In this document: positions 43,476-52,279 of the stretch, one piece after another
Position numbering within the stretch: the first letter of the stretch is position 1
Layout of the letters: every line of letters starts with the position of its first letter
Assembly (NCBI GenBank): GCA_964600235.1
Contig: CAZRIV010000006.1
Location: 62,001-126,000 of the forward strand
Origin: MWEI01 sp964600235
Lineage (GTDB): Bacteria > Desulfobacterota > Desulfomonilia > UBA1062
Reading direction: 5' to 3'
DNA length: 64,000 nt
The notes under the pieces: generated by a model
Seen by the model: the letters and a program-made list of their open reading frames with translations, nothing else
What the model was told of the DNA's origin: nothing
Database searches by the model: none
Position numbers and translations under genes: made by a program

Positions 43476-44240
43476 GTGCACATCTTAAAGGCATTGGAAA
43501 AGCAGGACCAGGAATTCACCAAGGAAAGCGGAACATCAGGCCCCCTGGACGATCATCTCTACATGCACCATATGCCCTATTCCTACACCGCGGAGCAGAT
43601 CAGGAAGCTCAGGACCCATATCTTTCACATGGCCGACCGGCCTGTTCCGAGGGTGATCATGGTCACCAGCTCGCTGCCGGGGGAGGGCAAAAGCCTCATA
43701 TCATCGAACCTGGCCATTGCAATTGCCAAGGGAGAAGACCAGCAGGTTCTGCTTGTGGACTGCGACCTGAGAAAACCCTCGCTGCATGAACTCTTCAAAT
43801 ATCCCCCATCCAAGGGTGTCAGCGAGATAATTCAGGGAAAGGCCGATATTGCGGGGTGCCTTATTTCAACACCCATCGACAAGCTCACCATCCTCCCGGC
43901 AGCCAAAGAAGCCCCGACCAACCCATCGGAGCTTCTTGAATCGAAAAACACCGGTGCCCTCATCAAAGAGCTGGCAGACCGTGAAGGAGACTGGTTTATC
44001 ATCATAGACACCCCGCCTATCCAGGCGACCGTTGATCCCAAGATCCTTGCAGATGTGGTGGAAGGCATCATCATGGTCGTCAGGTACCGCTACACCTCCG
44101 AGTCGGAATTCAAGATGGCATTAGGGGCCTTGCCCAAGGAGAAGATAATCGGCACGGTACTCAATGCCGTTGATGAACTGCCTGTGAAGAAGTATCAATA
44201 TAAGAAATACAAGTATTACAAAAATTATTATAACCGGTAA
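43476..44240 (+). CDS. CpsD/CapB-type tyrosine autokinase
   Basis: 254 residues, GTG start with GGAGGGAT upstream. Walker A in TSSLPGEGKSLISSN, Walker A' VLLVDCDLRKPS and Walker B FIIIDTPP identify a BY-kinase. The tail KKYQYKKYKYYKNYYNR holds seven tyrosines, the autophosphorylation cluster that controls interaction with the Wzz-like partner. It closes the export module; no glycosyltransferase, flippase or polymerase follows. Confidence 0.94.
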   Translation: MHILKALEKQDQEFTKESGTSGPLDDHLYMHHMPYSYTAEQIRKLRTHIFHMADRPVPRVIMVTSSLPGEGKSLISSNLAIAIAKGEDQQVLLVDCDLRKPSLHELFKYPPSKGVSEIIQGKADIAGCLISTPIDKLTILPAAKEAPTNPSELLESKNTGALIKELADREGDWFIIIDTPPIQATVDPKILADVVEGIIMVVRYRYTSESEFKMALGALPKEKIIGTVLNAVDELPVKKYQYKKYKYYKNYYNR

Positions 44241-44383
44241 AAAAAAGGATTGATTCGGGGGCTATTGATCCCTTCTCATCGCAGCTGCGCTCACCTGAGG
44301 TATGCAGCATCGCCTTGGGGTTTATCCGAAGGTTTCCCTTTCCGTTGTTGAGGCGTCTCATGGGTATGTGGTAGACTCCGGGA

Positions 44384-45070
44384 ATGTTCATGAGCCTGCT
44401 GTCGCACTTGTTCCCTCAACGATGCCTTGTCTGTGGGGTTCAGGCACCGGAGATTCGACTCGGGGTATGTGCGGAATGTGCCGGAAAGATAATGCCCGTT
44501 CCCAGACCTATCTGCACAGTATGCGGCCGTCCGGCAGGTACAGAGGGTGTATGCGTGCTTTGCCAGAGCTCTCCGCCTCCCTTTGACCGGATGGTGAGCG
44601 CCTTCATTTTCAAGGGACCGGTCAAGGATATCATCCATTCCTTTAAGTATGCCAATGCCACCTATCACAAGCATTATCTGGCGCAGGCCCTTTTTGAGAT
44701 GATCAAAACAGAAGACCCTCCGTGCGACCTGGTGACATTTGTCCCCTTGCACTGGGGAAGGATGATTTACAGAGGGTATAACCAGGCCGCTCTCATGGCC
44801 GGACAACTCGCCCGGCTCATGGGATGTAAGATGAGTTACCGCGCCCTGACAAAGACACGAGGTACGCCTCCGCAGGTGGGGTTGGGAAAGAAAGAACGCA
44901 GAAAAAACGTCAGGGGTGCATTCCGGGCCTCCGGGGTGCAAGGCAAGGCGGTCCTGGTCGTGGATGATGTGGTGACTACGGGACAGACCGCTCATGAAGT
45001 CTCGGACGCCTTGAAGAAGTCAGGCGCAAGCTATGTGTTTTTCGCCAGCGTGGGGAGGATAGTACAATGA
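44384..45070 (+). CDS. ComF-family phosphoribosyltransferase-like protein
   Basis: 228 residues. N-terminal double zinc knuckle (CLVCG...CAEC, CTVCGRP...CVLC) and a PRTase fold with the PRPP-binding motif VLVVDDVVTTGQT near residues 188-200. ComF/GntX proteins support DNA uptake in competent bacteria, but their reaction is not known. ATGA overlap with the next gene. A ComEA-like protein is encoded further right (51718-52059). Confidence 0.9.
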   Translation: MFMSLLSHLFPQRCLVCGVQAPEIRLGVCAECAGKIMPVPRPICTVCGRPAGTEGVCVLCQSSPPPFDRMVSAFIFKGPVKDIIHSFKYANATYHKHYLAQALFEMIKTEDPPCDLVTFVPLHWGRMIYRGYNQAALMAGQLARLMGCKMSYRALTKTRGTPPQVGLGKKERRKNVRGAFRASGVQGKAVLVVDDVVTTGQTAHEVSDALKKSGASYVFFASVGRIVQ

Positions 45071-45972
45071 GCCCTTTGAGGCAACCGGGAAAGAAGGATC
45101 CGAGATATCTAGAGGATATAACGTTTTCTGTCGGAACACAGCCCCAGAAGATCGACGATCTTTTTTCAGCCAACAACCTCTTCATGGGGAAGTACGATGA
45201 TAACAAGATGATGTCAAAACTCGACCGGGTGGGTATCATCGGGATCCTGCATAAAAAAGGATACCGGGATCTTGTGGTGAGCATCATCAAGCAGGATGAC
45301 TATACCTCAAGGCTTTATGTAAATTTTAACTCGCAGGACAAGGAGACAAGACTCATAGAGCTTATCGTACGCGAAGGTGTCTTTAAACCCAGGGAGAGCT
45401 TTATCCCGTCATACGATTTTTCAGCAGGATTGTCCATGCTCCTCATTGAATGGGTGGCCCTGCAGGACCCGAAGAAATCTTTCAGCGCCGACAAACCGAG
45501 ACTCCCCGGGCAGCAGTACCCCGGGATCGGGGGGCTCAAGAATATGCAGGAACTCCTCTATCATCTCGGAAAATCGTCAGGCAAGGACGCCATCGTGGAT
45601 GTCCCCGAATACTTCCATTCAGCTGCCATATACTCCAGGTTGTACACGGAGATATACGACCGCATGTACGCCTTTTTCTCGCCGGTTGATGCGGGGATCA
45701 TGAAGGCAATGCAGAGGGATCTCACGGGCAGGTCTCTGGCGGATATCTCCTTTGCCGTGGCCTTCGACTGCCTCCTTGATGCACGAACCTGCCGGCCGGT
45801 CAAATGGAGGACATCTGAACAGATTTACCCCATCTCACGGAAACTCCAGCACTATGTGGAGGACGACCAGTACAAGAAGATTGTCCTGCAGACCATGGAA
45901 GAGCATTCCTTCGCCATGGACTGGGATAAGTTCGAGAAGATCAAGGCATCCGGATTGATACATGAGATATAA
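45067..45972 (+). CDS. Conserved protein of unknown function
   Basis: 301 residues; I do not recognise a family. No signal peptide or membrane helix. The first third is beta-rich with a recurring aromatic pattern (DYTSRLYVNFNSQDKETRLI), the middle reads FSAGLSMLLIEWVALQDP, and the last part is helical (HYVEDDQYKKIVLQTMEEHS). GGGGAGGATAG precedes the ATG, which overlaps the comF stop; the C-terminus overlaps the next gene by 11 bases. Composition and coupling leave little doubt that it is expressed. Confidence 0.75.
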   Translation: MSPLRQPGKKDPRYLEDITFSVGTQPQKIDDLFSANNLFMGKYDDNKMMSKLDRVGIIGILHKKGYRDLVVSIIKQDDYTSRLYVNFNSQDKETRLIELIVREGVFKPRESFIPSYDFSAGLSMLLIEWVALQDPKKSFSADKPRLPGQQYPGIGGLKNMQELLYHLGKSSGKDAIVDVPEYFHSAAIYSRLYTEIYDRMYAFFSPVDAGIMKAMQRDLTGRSLADISFAVAFDCLLDARTCRPVKWRTSEQIYPISRKLQHYVEDDQYKKIVLQTMEEHSFAMDWDKFEKIKASGLIHEI

Positions 45973-47239
45973 ATTCGGCATCATCGGCCTGGGAAGGGTG
46001 GGCGCGGCCATGCTTTCGCTCCTCAAGGAAGCAGGCCATGTGCCAATGTGGGCCGTTTCCTCCAGGTCTTGCGCATGTGACATCCCCGTCTATCCCGGCA
46101 TACCTGATTCCCCTGAACAGGCGCAGGTCGTTTTCATCGCCGTTCCCGACGGTCATATCGTTACCATTGCCGACCGGATCAACGCACTGTGGGGGGGCTT
46201 ATGTAAGGGGGTTGTCTTCTTCCATTTCAGCGGGCTCCTCACCTCTGAAAAGCTTGCAGTCCTTGGCAAGTCAGGAGGGTTCGTCGCCAGCCTCCATCCT
46301 CTCCAGTCCATCACAGATGCTGCGCGAGCCAAGCAGATACTCAAGGGGAGCATCTTCTCCTTTGAGGGAATGGAAGGCGCCCTCAATGCCGCCGGTGACA
46401 TTGTCGGATCTATTGACGGGGTCATGATGAGAATATCCGCGGAGCACAAGGTGCTTTATCATGCCTCTGCCGTGGTCGCTTCGAACTATCTGGTCGCACT
46501 GTTGCATCAGGCTTGCGAGATCATGGCCAAAGCAGGCATGGGCCTTGATCACCTCATGCCGCTCATCAGGGGAACCCTGTCCAATATGGAGCAGCTTGGC
46601 AGGAAGGCCCTGACCGGACCTATAGTCCGGGGTGACTGGGCAACTGTTCGAGGGCACATGGACGCGCTTCGGAAATCCTTCCCTGATCTCATGCCGACAT
46701 ATATTGCACTGGGCCGCTACACTGCCCGCATGGCAGGCCGGACCTTCCCTGACGAACTCTCTGAAGTATCCAAGCTCATGGATCTTGAAGGGCTTTGTGC
46801 ATATCTGGAAGCAAAGCGTTCCAGGGGCATGAGGATTGTCTTTACCAACGGCTGTTTCGACATCATCCATGCCGGTCATGTCACCTATTTGAGCAAGGCC
46901 CGGTCCCTGGGTGACTGTCTTGTGGTCGGGCTCAATTCGGACGCATCGGTAAGGAGGCTCAACAAGGGGCCTGAGAGGCCAGTCAATAATGAGAAGGCAC
47001 GGTCTGTGGTGCTGGGGGCGCTTGCCTGCGTGGATCATATAGTGCTCTTTGATGAGGACACGCCCTCGAACCTCATCAGGCGGATAATCCCTGATGTCCT
47101 GGTGAAGGGCGGAGACTGGGATGTCGACAATATCGTAGGGGCGGACGTGGTGAGATCATCAGGTGGCCAGGTCCTTACCATACCCTTTGAAGACGGGTTT
47201 TCCACAACGTCCATCATCAACAAGATCAGGCAGGAGTAG
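45962..47239 (+). CDS. Fusion of Rossmann/DUF2520 protein with heptose-1-phosphate adenylyltransferase (HldE C-domain-like)
   Basis: 425 residues in one continuous frame. Residues 1-120: Rossmann fold with GIIGLGRVGAAM. Residues 125-270: DUF2520 helical domain (HKVLYHASAVVASNYLVALLHQ type). Residues 275-425: nucleotidyltransferase with FTNGCFDIIHAGH, NSDASVRRLNKGPERPVN and KGGDWDVDNIVG, a close match to the C-terminal half of HldE/RfaE2, which makes ADP-heptose for LPS. DUF2520 proteins are NAD(P)-dehydrogenase-like and usually separate. The kinase half of HldE is absent, so a separate HldA-type kinase is expected elsewhere. Confidence 0.88.
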   Translation: MRYKFGIIGLGRVGAAMLSLLKEAGHVPMWAVSSRSCACDIPVYPGIPDSPEQAQVVFIAVPDGHIVTIADRINALWGGLCKGVVFFHFSGLLTSEKLAVLGKSGGFVASLHPLQSITDAARAKQILKGSIFSFEGMEGALNAAGDIVGSIDGVMMRISAEHKVLYHASAVVASNYLVALLHQACEIMAKAGMGLDHLMPLIRGTLSNMEQLGRKALTGPIVRGDWATVRGHMDALRKSFPDLMPTYIALGRYTARMAGRTFPDELSEVSKLMDLEGLCAYLEAKRSRGMRIVFTNGCFDIIHAGHVTYLSKARSLGDCLVVGLNSDASVRRLNKGPERPVNNEKARSVVLGALACVDHIVLFDEDTPSNLIRRIIPDVLVKGGDWDVDNIVGADVVRSSGGQVLTIPFEDGFSTTSIINKIRQE

Positions 47240-47287
47240 CATAAAGCAGTAAGGCAATAATCTTCCAGCTATGCCTGCATGATAGTG

Positions 47288-47329
47288 AAGGCGGGTTCGG
47301 CTGTAAGATATTACAGATGAACCCGCCTT
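47288..47329. terminator. Long hairpin between convergent genes, possible terminator
   Basis: AAGGCGGGTTC (47288-47298) pairs with GAACCCGCCTT (47319-47329), with an inner CTGTAA/TTACAG stem and GATA loop. No U-tract follows on either strand, so it is a stable 3'-end structure more than a classic intrinsic terminator. Confidence 0.6.
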
Positions 47330-47339
47330 AAAAGATCCT

Positions 47340-48401
47340 CTAGAATCCGAAAACGAACCGGCCCGCATACCTGCGGTCGTCTCTCTGGCCCGCATAGGCA
47401 CCGACCTCTTCTGCATAGGTCAGCAGGTCGATGCGCACAATCTTGGCTTCCAGGTTCAATCCTGCGGTAAGGTACCCCTGGTAGAGCCCTGCCCGGACGT
47501 AGACAATCTCCCAGAACTTGAATTCCGCCCCGAGCCTGAGCCTTTTGGCAAGATCGTCATCCTGGTCGAACTCGTTGAAGATGTCGACATAATCAATTGC
47601 GAATGTGGCGGCAGTGATACCCAGGTCCTTTGATGCGGCCAGCCCGATATCTATATGCTGGGTCGCATCTGCAGCACTGCCGAGTTTGCCGCCGATGAGG
47701 TTATTGGCCGATATCCCCACCTGGGGATCCGCAAAACCGAATTTGCCCAGTTTGTATATGGCCCCGAGGTCCACCAGGATCCCACTGCCCTTTTTCAGGT
47801 CGTCCCTGAGGGTATCTGAGAATTCATCCGAGAGGTCGGCCACGGTATATTCCTTGGTCAGGCTCTGCCGGTGGATGTATTTTGCGCTTGCGCCCACGAG
47901 GAGGTTGTTGTCAAGGAAGGGGTGCGCATATCCCACTCCGGCACCGATGTCGTTGATTACATCCACATCCAGCTTGGGATACTGCCTGTCTCTCACATCC
48001 AGGTCCATCCTCCCGCTCCCGATAACGGTCACAGCGAATCGAGGCATGGAATAGCTGGGAACGATGGCCAGTCCGAGGTGCGAGCGGTCTCCCATGTGAT
48101 CCCTGAGAAACTGTGCGCTTTCAGACGCATTGCCGAAGTCCGTGTCCAGGGCGTCTGTTATCAGGGATGTGGAATTTTCGCCTGCTTCAATCTCAAGACC
48201 GAAGATCGAGGCCCGGATGCTGTCTATATCAGCCAGTCCTGCGGGGTTGTAGTACAGGGCATTGGCGTCATTGGACACCGCGACAAAGGCACCCCCCATG
48301 CCCATGGGTCTGAACCCCTTGTAGATATAAGGGTATTCAGCAGCGCAGCATATGCTGGAAGTGAAGATAAAAAAGATCGTCAGAAGCAGATATTTTCGCA
48401 T
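47340..48401 (-). CDS. Outer-membrane beta-barrel protein (PorV/OmpP1-like)
   Basis: 353 residues from the ATG at 48401 (GGGAGG eight bases upstream; a TTG two codons earlier is too close to that site). Signal peptide, then the motif GFRPMGMGGAFVAVSNDANALYYNPAGLA, shared by PorV/FadL-like and TraF-like barrels. The rest alternates as beta strands and ends in an aromatic (YAGRFVFGF). Proteins of this group serve as surface-attachment partners or small-molecule pores. The lipoprotein gene 23 bases upstream is probably co-transcribed. Confidence 0.82.
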   Translation of the reverse strand: MRKYLLLTIFFIFTSSICCAAEYPYIYKGFRPMGMGGAFVAVSNDANALYYNPAGLADIDSIRASIFGLEIEAGENSTSLITDALDTDFGNASESAQFLRDHMGDRSHLGLAIVPSYSMPRFAVTVIGSGRMDLDVRDRQYPKLDVDVINDIGAGVGYAHPFLDNNLLVGASAKYIHRQSLTKEYTVADLSDEFSDTLRDDLKKGSGILVDLGAIYKLGKFGFADPQVGISANNLIGGKLGSAADATQHIDIGLAASKDLGITAATFAIDYVDIFNEFDQDDDLAKRLRLGAEFKFWEIVYVRAGLYQGYLTAGLNLEAKIVRIDLLTYAEEVGAYAGQRDDRRYAGRFVFGF

Positions 48402-48424
48402 TAACAAGTCCTCCCTGGCTTATA

Positions 48425-49342
48425 TCAAAGCAGCTTGCCGTTGATGAAGCCGACAAGATCCTCACCGTCATATGAATTTACTGCCGCCTCGATCACGTTT
48501 TCTGGCGATCCTTCCGGGATTCCCAGGAGATCTGCAATGAACTCGTTGAATTCTCTGGTAATGTCTTCATCCGAGCCGAGATTCTCCACGAATACCTCAG
48601 CTGTCAGGTATATGTTCCACAGGTCGTTGCGCAGACCCGCAATATCTCCGTTGAAGGTCCCCAGCTCTGCTGAGTTGCTGCTGAGATAGGCATCCACCTG
48701 GTTCCCCAGGGTGGCGATGTCCGGCTTCTGAGGGAAGACCGCCTTGTAGGCAGCCTGGTTTATGGGTATATTGCACCCTTTCACCTCGGCGATGATATAC
48801 CCGATATCGATGATGAAGTGCAGGGCGGATGCTATGCCCAACTGTATGGTGAGGTCGTCATTTCCGGGGTTCGCCACCAGGGAGGTGTTCAGATAATCTT
48901 GTGCCACCGACAGATTCGTGAGGATTCCCAGAACGGAAGCGGTGGTGATGTAGTGGGGTGTGCCATATGTCTCTGCCTTGTACAGCACCGAAGATGAGGC
49001 ATTGAGCTGGTCGGTGGTCTGAAGGGAGTATGCAGAGGCAATGACATCGAAGTTATTTGCATCACTCGAATCGATATTCTCCAGCAAGTAGGTCAGATCA
49101 AGGCCAGCCTTGCCCATATGGGCCGATGAAAGGATGCCCGCAATCACTGGGTCGGTCGATTCCTTATAACCGCTCAACGCGTTGATGGCCTTATCGTAGT
49201 TGCCGTCGTCCAGGGCCATCCTGGCCTCTTCAAGGGTAGCTTCCCTGCTGGAATCATCGGCCAAGGGTTCAAGGGTATTGCTGTCGCAGCCGACAATGGC
49301 CATGAGCAGTAAGGCCGTAATAATCAGGAGAATCTTTTTCAT
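48425..49342 (-). CDS. Lipoprotein with TPR-like helices
   Basis: 305 residues. Lipobox MAIVGC with acylated Cys19 followed by Asp, a +2 residue that in E. coli keeps lipoproteins in the inner membrane. A short TPR-like pair (ATLEEARMALDDGNYDKAINAL) is followed by Ala/Leu-rich helices without a family I recognise. GGAGGCATT precedes the ATG. First gene of a two-gene unit with the outer-membrane protein, so the two may act together. Confidence 0.8.
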   Translation of the reverse strand: MKKILLIITALLLMAIVGCDSNTLEPLADDSSREATLEEARMALDDGNYDKAINALSGYKESTDPVIAGILSSAHMGKAGLDLTYLLENIDSSDANNFDVIASAYSLQTTDQLNASSSVLYKAETYGTPHYITTASVLGILTNLSVAQDYLNTSLVANPGNDDLTIQLGIASALHFIIDIGYIIAEVKGCNIPINQAAYKAVFPQKPDIATLGNQVDAYLSSNSAELGTFNGDIAGLRNDLWNIYLTAEVFVENLGSDEDITREFNEFIADLLGIPEGSPENVIEAAVNSYDGEDLVGFINGKLL

Positions 49343-49625
49343 AATGCCTCCATTTGAGCTGAGTTGGCGTCAAAAGTGTCTAATTGCAGAGAATACTGAT
49401 CAACAGTTACTACCACAGTGCTTAATGTTATTCAATGACGCATGGGTTTCCAATCAATGTCTGGACCTGATCGATGATTTTCATCATGAAAGTCATTTAC
49501 AGGTCTTAAGAAGCTGAAACTCACAGTACCGGTTAAGTAGCGAACAGCCATCCCCGATCCATGTCTTTAGGAATAATAGTTTCATAAATATGGCAACATC
49601 AATAATACGAGAATGAATTGATGCC

Positions 49626-50591
49626 ATGTTGCCATTGATATTGGATATATGGTCTGTTATAGCTCTCAAGATGGACAACGAGTTTGAGGTGCATCTCAAA
49701 GAGGTCCTCGACAGCTCTTCATCCTATACCGGGAGGATCGGGCAATATATCCTGGATTCGGGAGGAAAGCGTCTGAGGCCGAAGGTTGTGGCGCTGATGG
49801 GAAAGGCGATAGGTCTGCCCGAGTCTTCTTATCTGCCCTTTGCCTATACCGTTGAACTCATGCACACTGCAAGTCTGCTCCATGACGACGTGGTCGACGG
49901 AACGGAAATCAGACGTTCAAGGCCCACGGCAAACCAGGTGTTCGGCGATAAGCCGGCCTTGCTTGCCGGTGATTTCATCTCGGCCTCGGCCATGGAGACC
50001 ATGTGTGCTCTTGGAGATATGCGGCTTGCCCTGAGTGTGGTCCGTACCATCAAGAAGATGGCTGAAGGCGAACTCATGGAACTCGAATACTCGCGCTCCT
50101 TCCATGACAGAAAGGAGATATACCTTCAGATCATCTACCTGAAGACAGCATCCCTTTTCGAACTCTGCAGCCTGGGGCCAGGCATTATTGCAGGCCTCAA
50201 TGAAAAGGTCTTAGATGCCCTTGCTTCTTATGGCAGGCTTATCGGTATGGGTTTCCAGATTGTGGACGACATCATCAACGTGAGCCCTGATGAAACGGAC
50301 AACAAGGATGCCTTCAATGATATCATTGAGGGTAAATCCACGCTTCCCCTGGTTATCCTCTTTCAGAAGCGGCCTGATGTGCTGGGCAAGGCGCTGGCTC
50401 TCGCCACACCCGAAGAGCAGAAGGAGTATATTGTCTCTGAACTGAACAAGGACATCCTTCAGGACAGCAGGGAGATTGCCCTGGAATACCTCGATGAATC
50501 CCTTCGGATCCTCCAGGAAACCGGGTTTCTCACGGAGGAGCTTTCCGATATCCCTCGCCAGATCATCGATCAGGTGAAAACCCGTTTCTGA
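49626..50591 (+). CDS. Trans-polyprenyl diphosphate synthase (octaprenyl/solanesyl type)
   Basis: 321 residues. First Asp-rich motif LLHDDVVDGTEIRRSRPT is intact; the second, normally DDxxD, reads VDDIIN, so its last Asp is Asn. Chain-length and fold signatures (GGKRLRPKVVALMGKA, GKSTLPLV) are otherwise normal. It elongates isopentenyl units for the menaquinone side chain. The ATG at 49626 keeps the first helix seen in homologs; an internal ATG at 49671 is the alternative. The ribosome site is poor at both. Confidence 0.88.
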   Translation: MLPLILDIWSVIALKMDNEFEVHLKEVLDSSSSYTGRIGQYILDSGGKRLRPKVVALMGKAIGLPESSYLPFAYTVELMHTASLLHDDVVDGTEIRRSRPTANQVFGDKPALLAGDFISASAMETMCALGDMRLALSVVRTIKKMAEGELMELEYSRSFHDRKEIYLQIIYLKTASLFELCSLGPGIIAGLNEKVLDALASYGRLIGMGFQIVDDIINVSPDETDNKDAFNDIIEGKSTLPLVILFQKRPDVLGKALALATPEEQKEYIVSELNKDILQDSREIALEYLDESLRILQETGFLTEELSDIPRQIIDQVKTRF

Positions 50592-50694
50592 CATAAGCTC
50601 CCCTGCAGCCCCAAGCCCGGTTGCTCCTCGTATCTATTGATTTTATCGTATATAATCCCTACGTTTAGTTACAAACATCACATGGGGTGAGGAA

Positions 50695-51645
50695 TTGGAA
50701 TACAAAGATTATTACAAGGTCCTCGACGTTGACCGCAAGGCGAGTCAGGAAGAGATAAAGAAGAAATACCGTAAACTGGCACGCACCTGTCATCCTGATA
50801 TGTGCAAGAATGACCCCGGGGCGGAAAAGCGGTTTAAAGAGGTCAACGAGGCCTATGAAGTGCTCGGGGATCCCGAGAAGCGCCAGCGTTACGATGCCCT
50901 CGGGAACAACTGGCAGGAAGGTCAGTCATTCAGGCCACCGCCGGGCTTCGAGAGTTTTTTTTCAGGAGACATGTTTTCTTCGAAGGGAGGTCGGCCGGGA
51001 GGAGGGACATTCAGCTTCGAGTTCGGGCCCGATGCACGAGGGGGCATGGGTTCAGGGGCATTCTCGGATTTTTTTGAGACCCTGTTCGGGGATCCGGGGA
51101 TGGGGCGACGTCCAGGTCACCGCTCCGCCCCGCCGAAGGGGGGGGACCTTGAAACGGAGATAACCATCTCCTTGAAGGATGCCCATGGGGGGGTCACCAA
51201 AGAGATAGTCGTGCAGGGTCCTGGCGGGGATAGGAGACTGAACGTTAAAATACCCGAGGGCGCTCATGACGGCATGAAGATCCGTCTGAGCGGTCAGGGC
51301 AGCATGGGTCATGGAGGATCCGGAGACCTGTATATGAAGATCAAGGTCAGTCCTGATCCACGATACAAACTGGATGGGAACGATATCATCGTCGATATTC
51401 CCATAACCCCATGGGACGCAGCCCTGGGGACAACCATGGAGGTGGAAACCCTGGATGGAAGACTTAACCTGACCATACCACCGGGTGTTTCTTCCGGCCA
51501 GCTACTGAGGCTCAAGGGCAAGGGGTTCGCACGCAAGGGGGACCTGTTGGCGCAGATCAAGATAGTGATACCCAAGCGCTTGAGCAACGAGGAGAAGAGA
51601 CTCTTTACCGAGTTGAAAAGTGTCTCCTCCTTCAAGGCCCAGTGA
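50695..51645 (+). CDS. CbpA-like DnaJ-family co-chaperone
   Basis: 316 residues, TTG start with GGGGTGAGGAA upstream. J domain (1-70) with HPD at residues 34-36 in the stretch TCHPDMCKND, a Gly/Phe-rich linker (about 75-145), and two C-terminal beta domains that bind unfolded client. The cysteine-rich zinc domain of DnaJ is missing, which makes it type II (CbpA/DjlA-like). It stimulates DnaK ATPase. Stands alone 103 bases after the prenyl synthase. Confidence 0.92.
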   Translation: MEYKDYYKVLDVDRKASQEEIKKKYRKLARTCHPDMCKNDPGAEKRFKEVNEAYEVLGDPEKRQRYDALGNNWQEGQSFRPPPGFESFFSGDMFSSKGGRPGGGTFSFEFGPDARGGMGSGAFSDFFETLFGDPGMGRRPGHRSAPPKGGDLETEITISLKDAHGGVTKEIVVQGPGGDRRLNVKIPEGAHDGMKIRLSGQGSMGHGGSGDLYMKIKVSPDPRYKLDGNDIIVDIPITPWDAALGTTMEVETLDGRLNLTIPPGVSSGQLLRLKGKGFARKGDLLAQIKIVIPKRLSNEEKRLFTELKSVSSFKAQ

Positions 51646-51717
51646 AAGCAACCGATGCCGCCACCTGAAGCGGCACCGGTTCGAACCTGCAGTATGCTTC
51701 CGGTTCTCGTGAAAAGG

Positions 51718-52059
51718 TCAACTCTTTTTCTTGGAGTTTTTCTTTTTGTCTTTACTGGATGTCTGCGATGGAATGTAGGTGCTCGGTCCTGTTAATACCA
51801 GGTTTGGCCTTAGTTTATTAAGCTTTTTCTTGCTGATCCCTTTGACTTTTTCCATGTCATCAATAGATTTGAACTGCCCGTTCGTTTGCCTGTAATCAAC
51901 AATGGTGCTTGCTGTCTTTTCTCCTATTCCCGGCAGCATCATGAATTCTTCCTTGGTTGCAGTATTCACGTTGATTACGCCTTGTGCTGCAGAAAGAGGG
52001 ACACTGACGGCAAACAGGATGAAAAAGACACAACTCGCTACTGTTCTGACCTGTATCAT
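51718..52059 (-). CDS. ComEA-like helix-hairpin-helix protein
   Basis: 113 residues. Signal peptide (ASCVFFILFAVSVPLSAAQG), then a ComEA-type double helix-hairpin-helix (VNVNTA-like INVNTATKEEFMMLPGIGEK, VKGISKKKLNKLRP) that grips the DNA backbone without base specificity. Lys-rich tail. Such proteins pull DNA into the periplasm during uptake. GGAGGAGG precedes the ATG. Together with ComF it hints at natural competence or a remnant of it. Confidence 0.88.
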   Translation of the reverse strand: MIQVRTVASCVFFILFAVSVPLSAAQGVINVNTATKEEFMMLPGIGEKTASTIVDYRQTNGQFKSIDDMEKVKGISKKKLNKLRPNLVLTGPSTYIPSQTSSKDKKKNSKKKS

Positions 52060-52279
52060 AAAAAACCTCCTCCTATAACAAAATTGGATAAAGATAATAG
52101 AGCCGAGAAACTGAAAGTCAAGATCTGCCGAAAGGCGGATTCCATCTCATGACAAAGGTTAAAATCTCTGATATGGGAAAACAATAGTAAGATTAAATGA
52201 TTACGAAAATGACTTCTATTAAACTATTTTTTCTTTTTGGCCGTATATATACCATATCATGCCAGTACAGGGGATGCCC

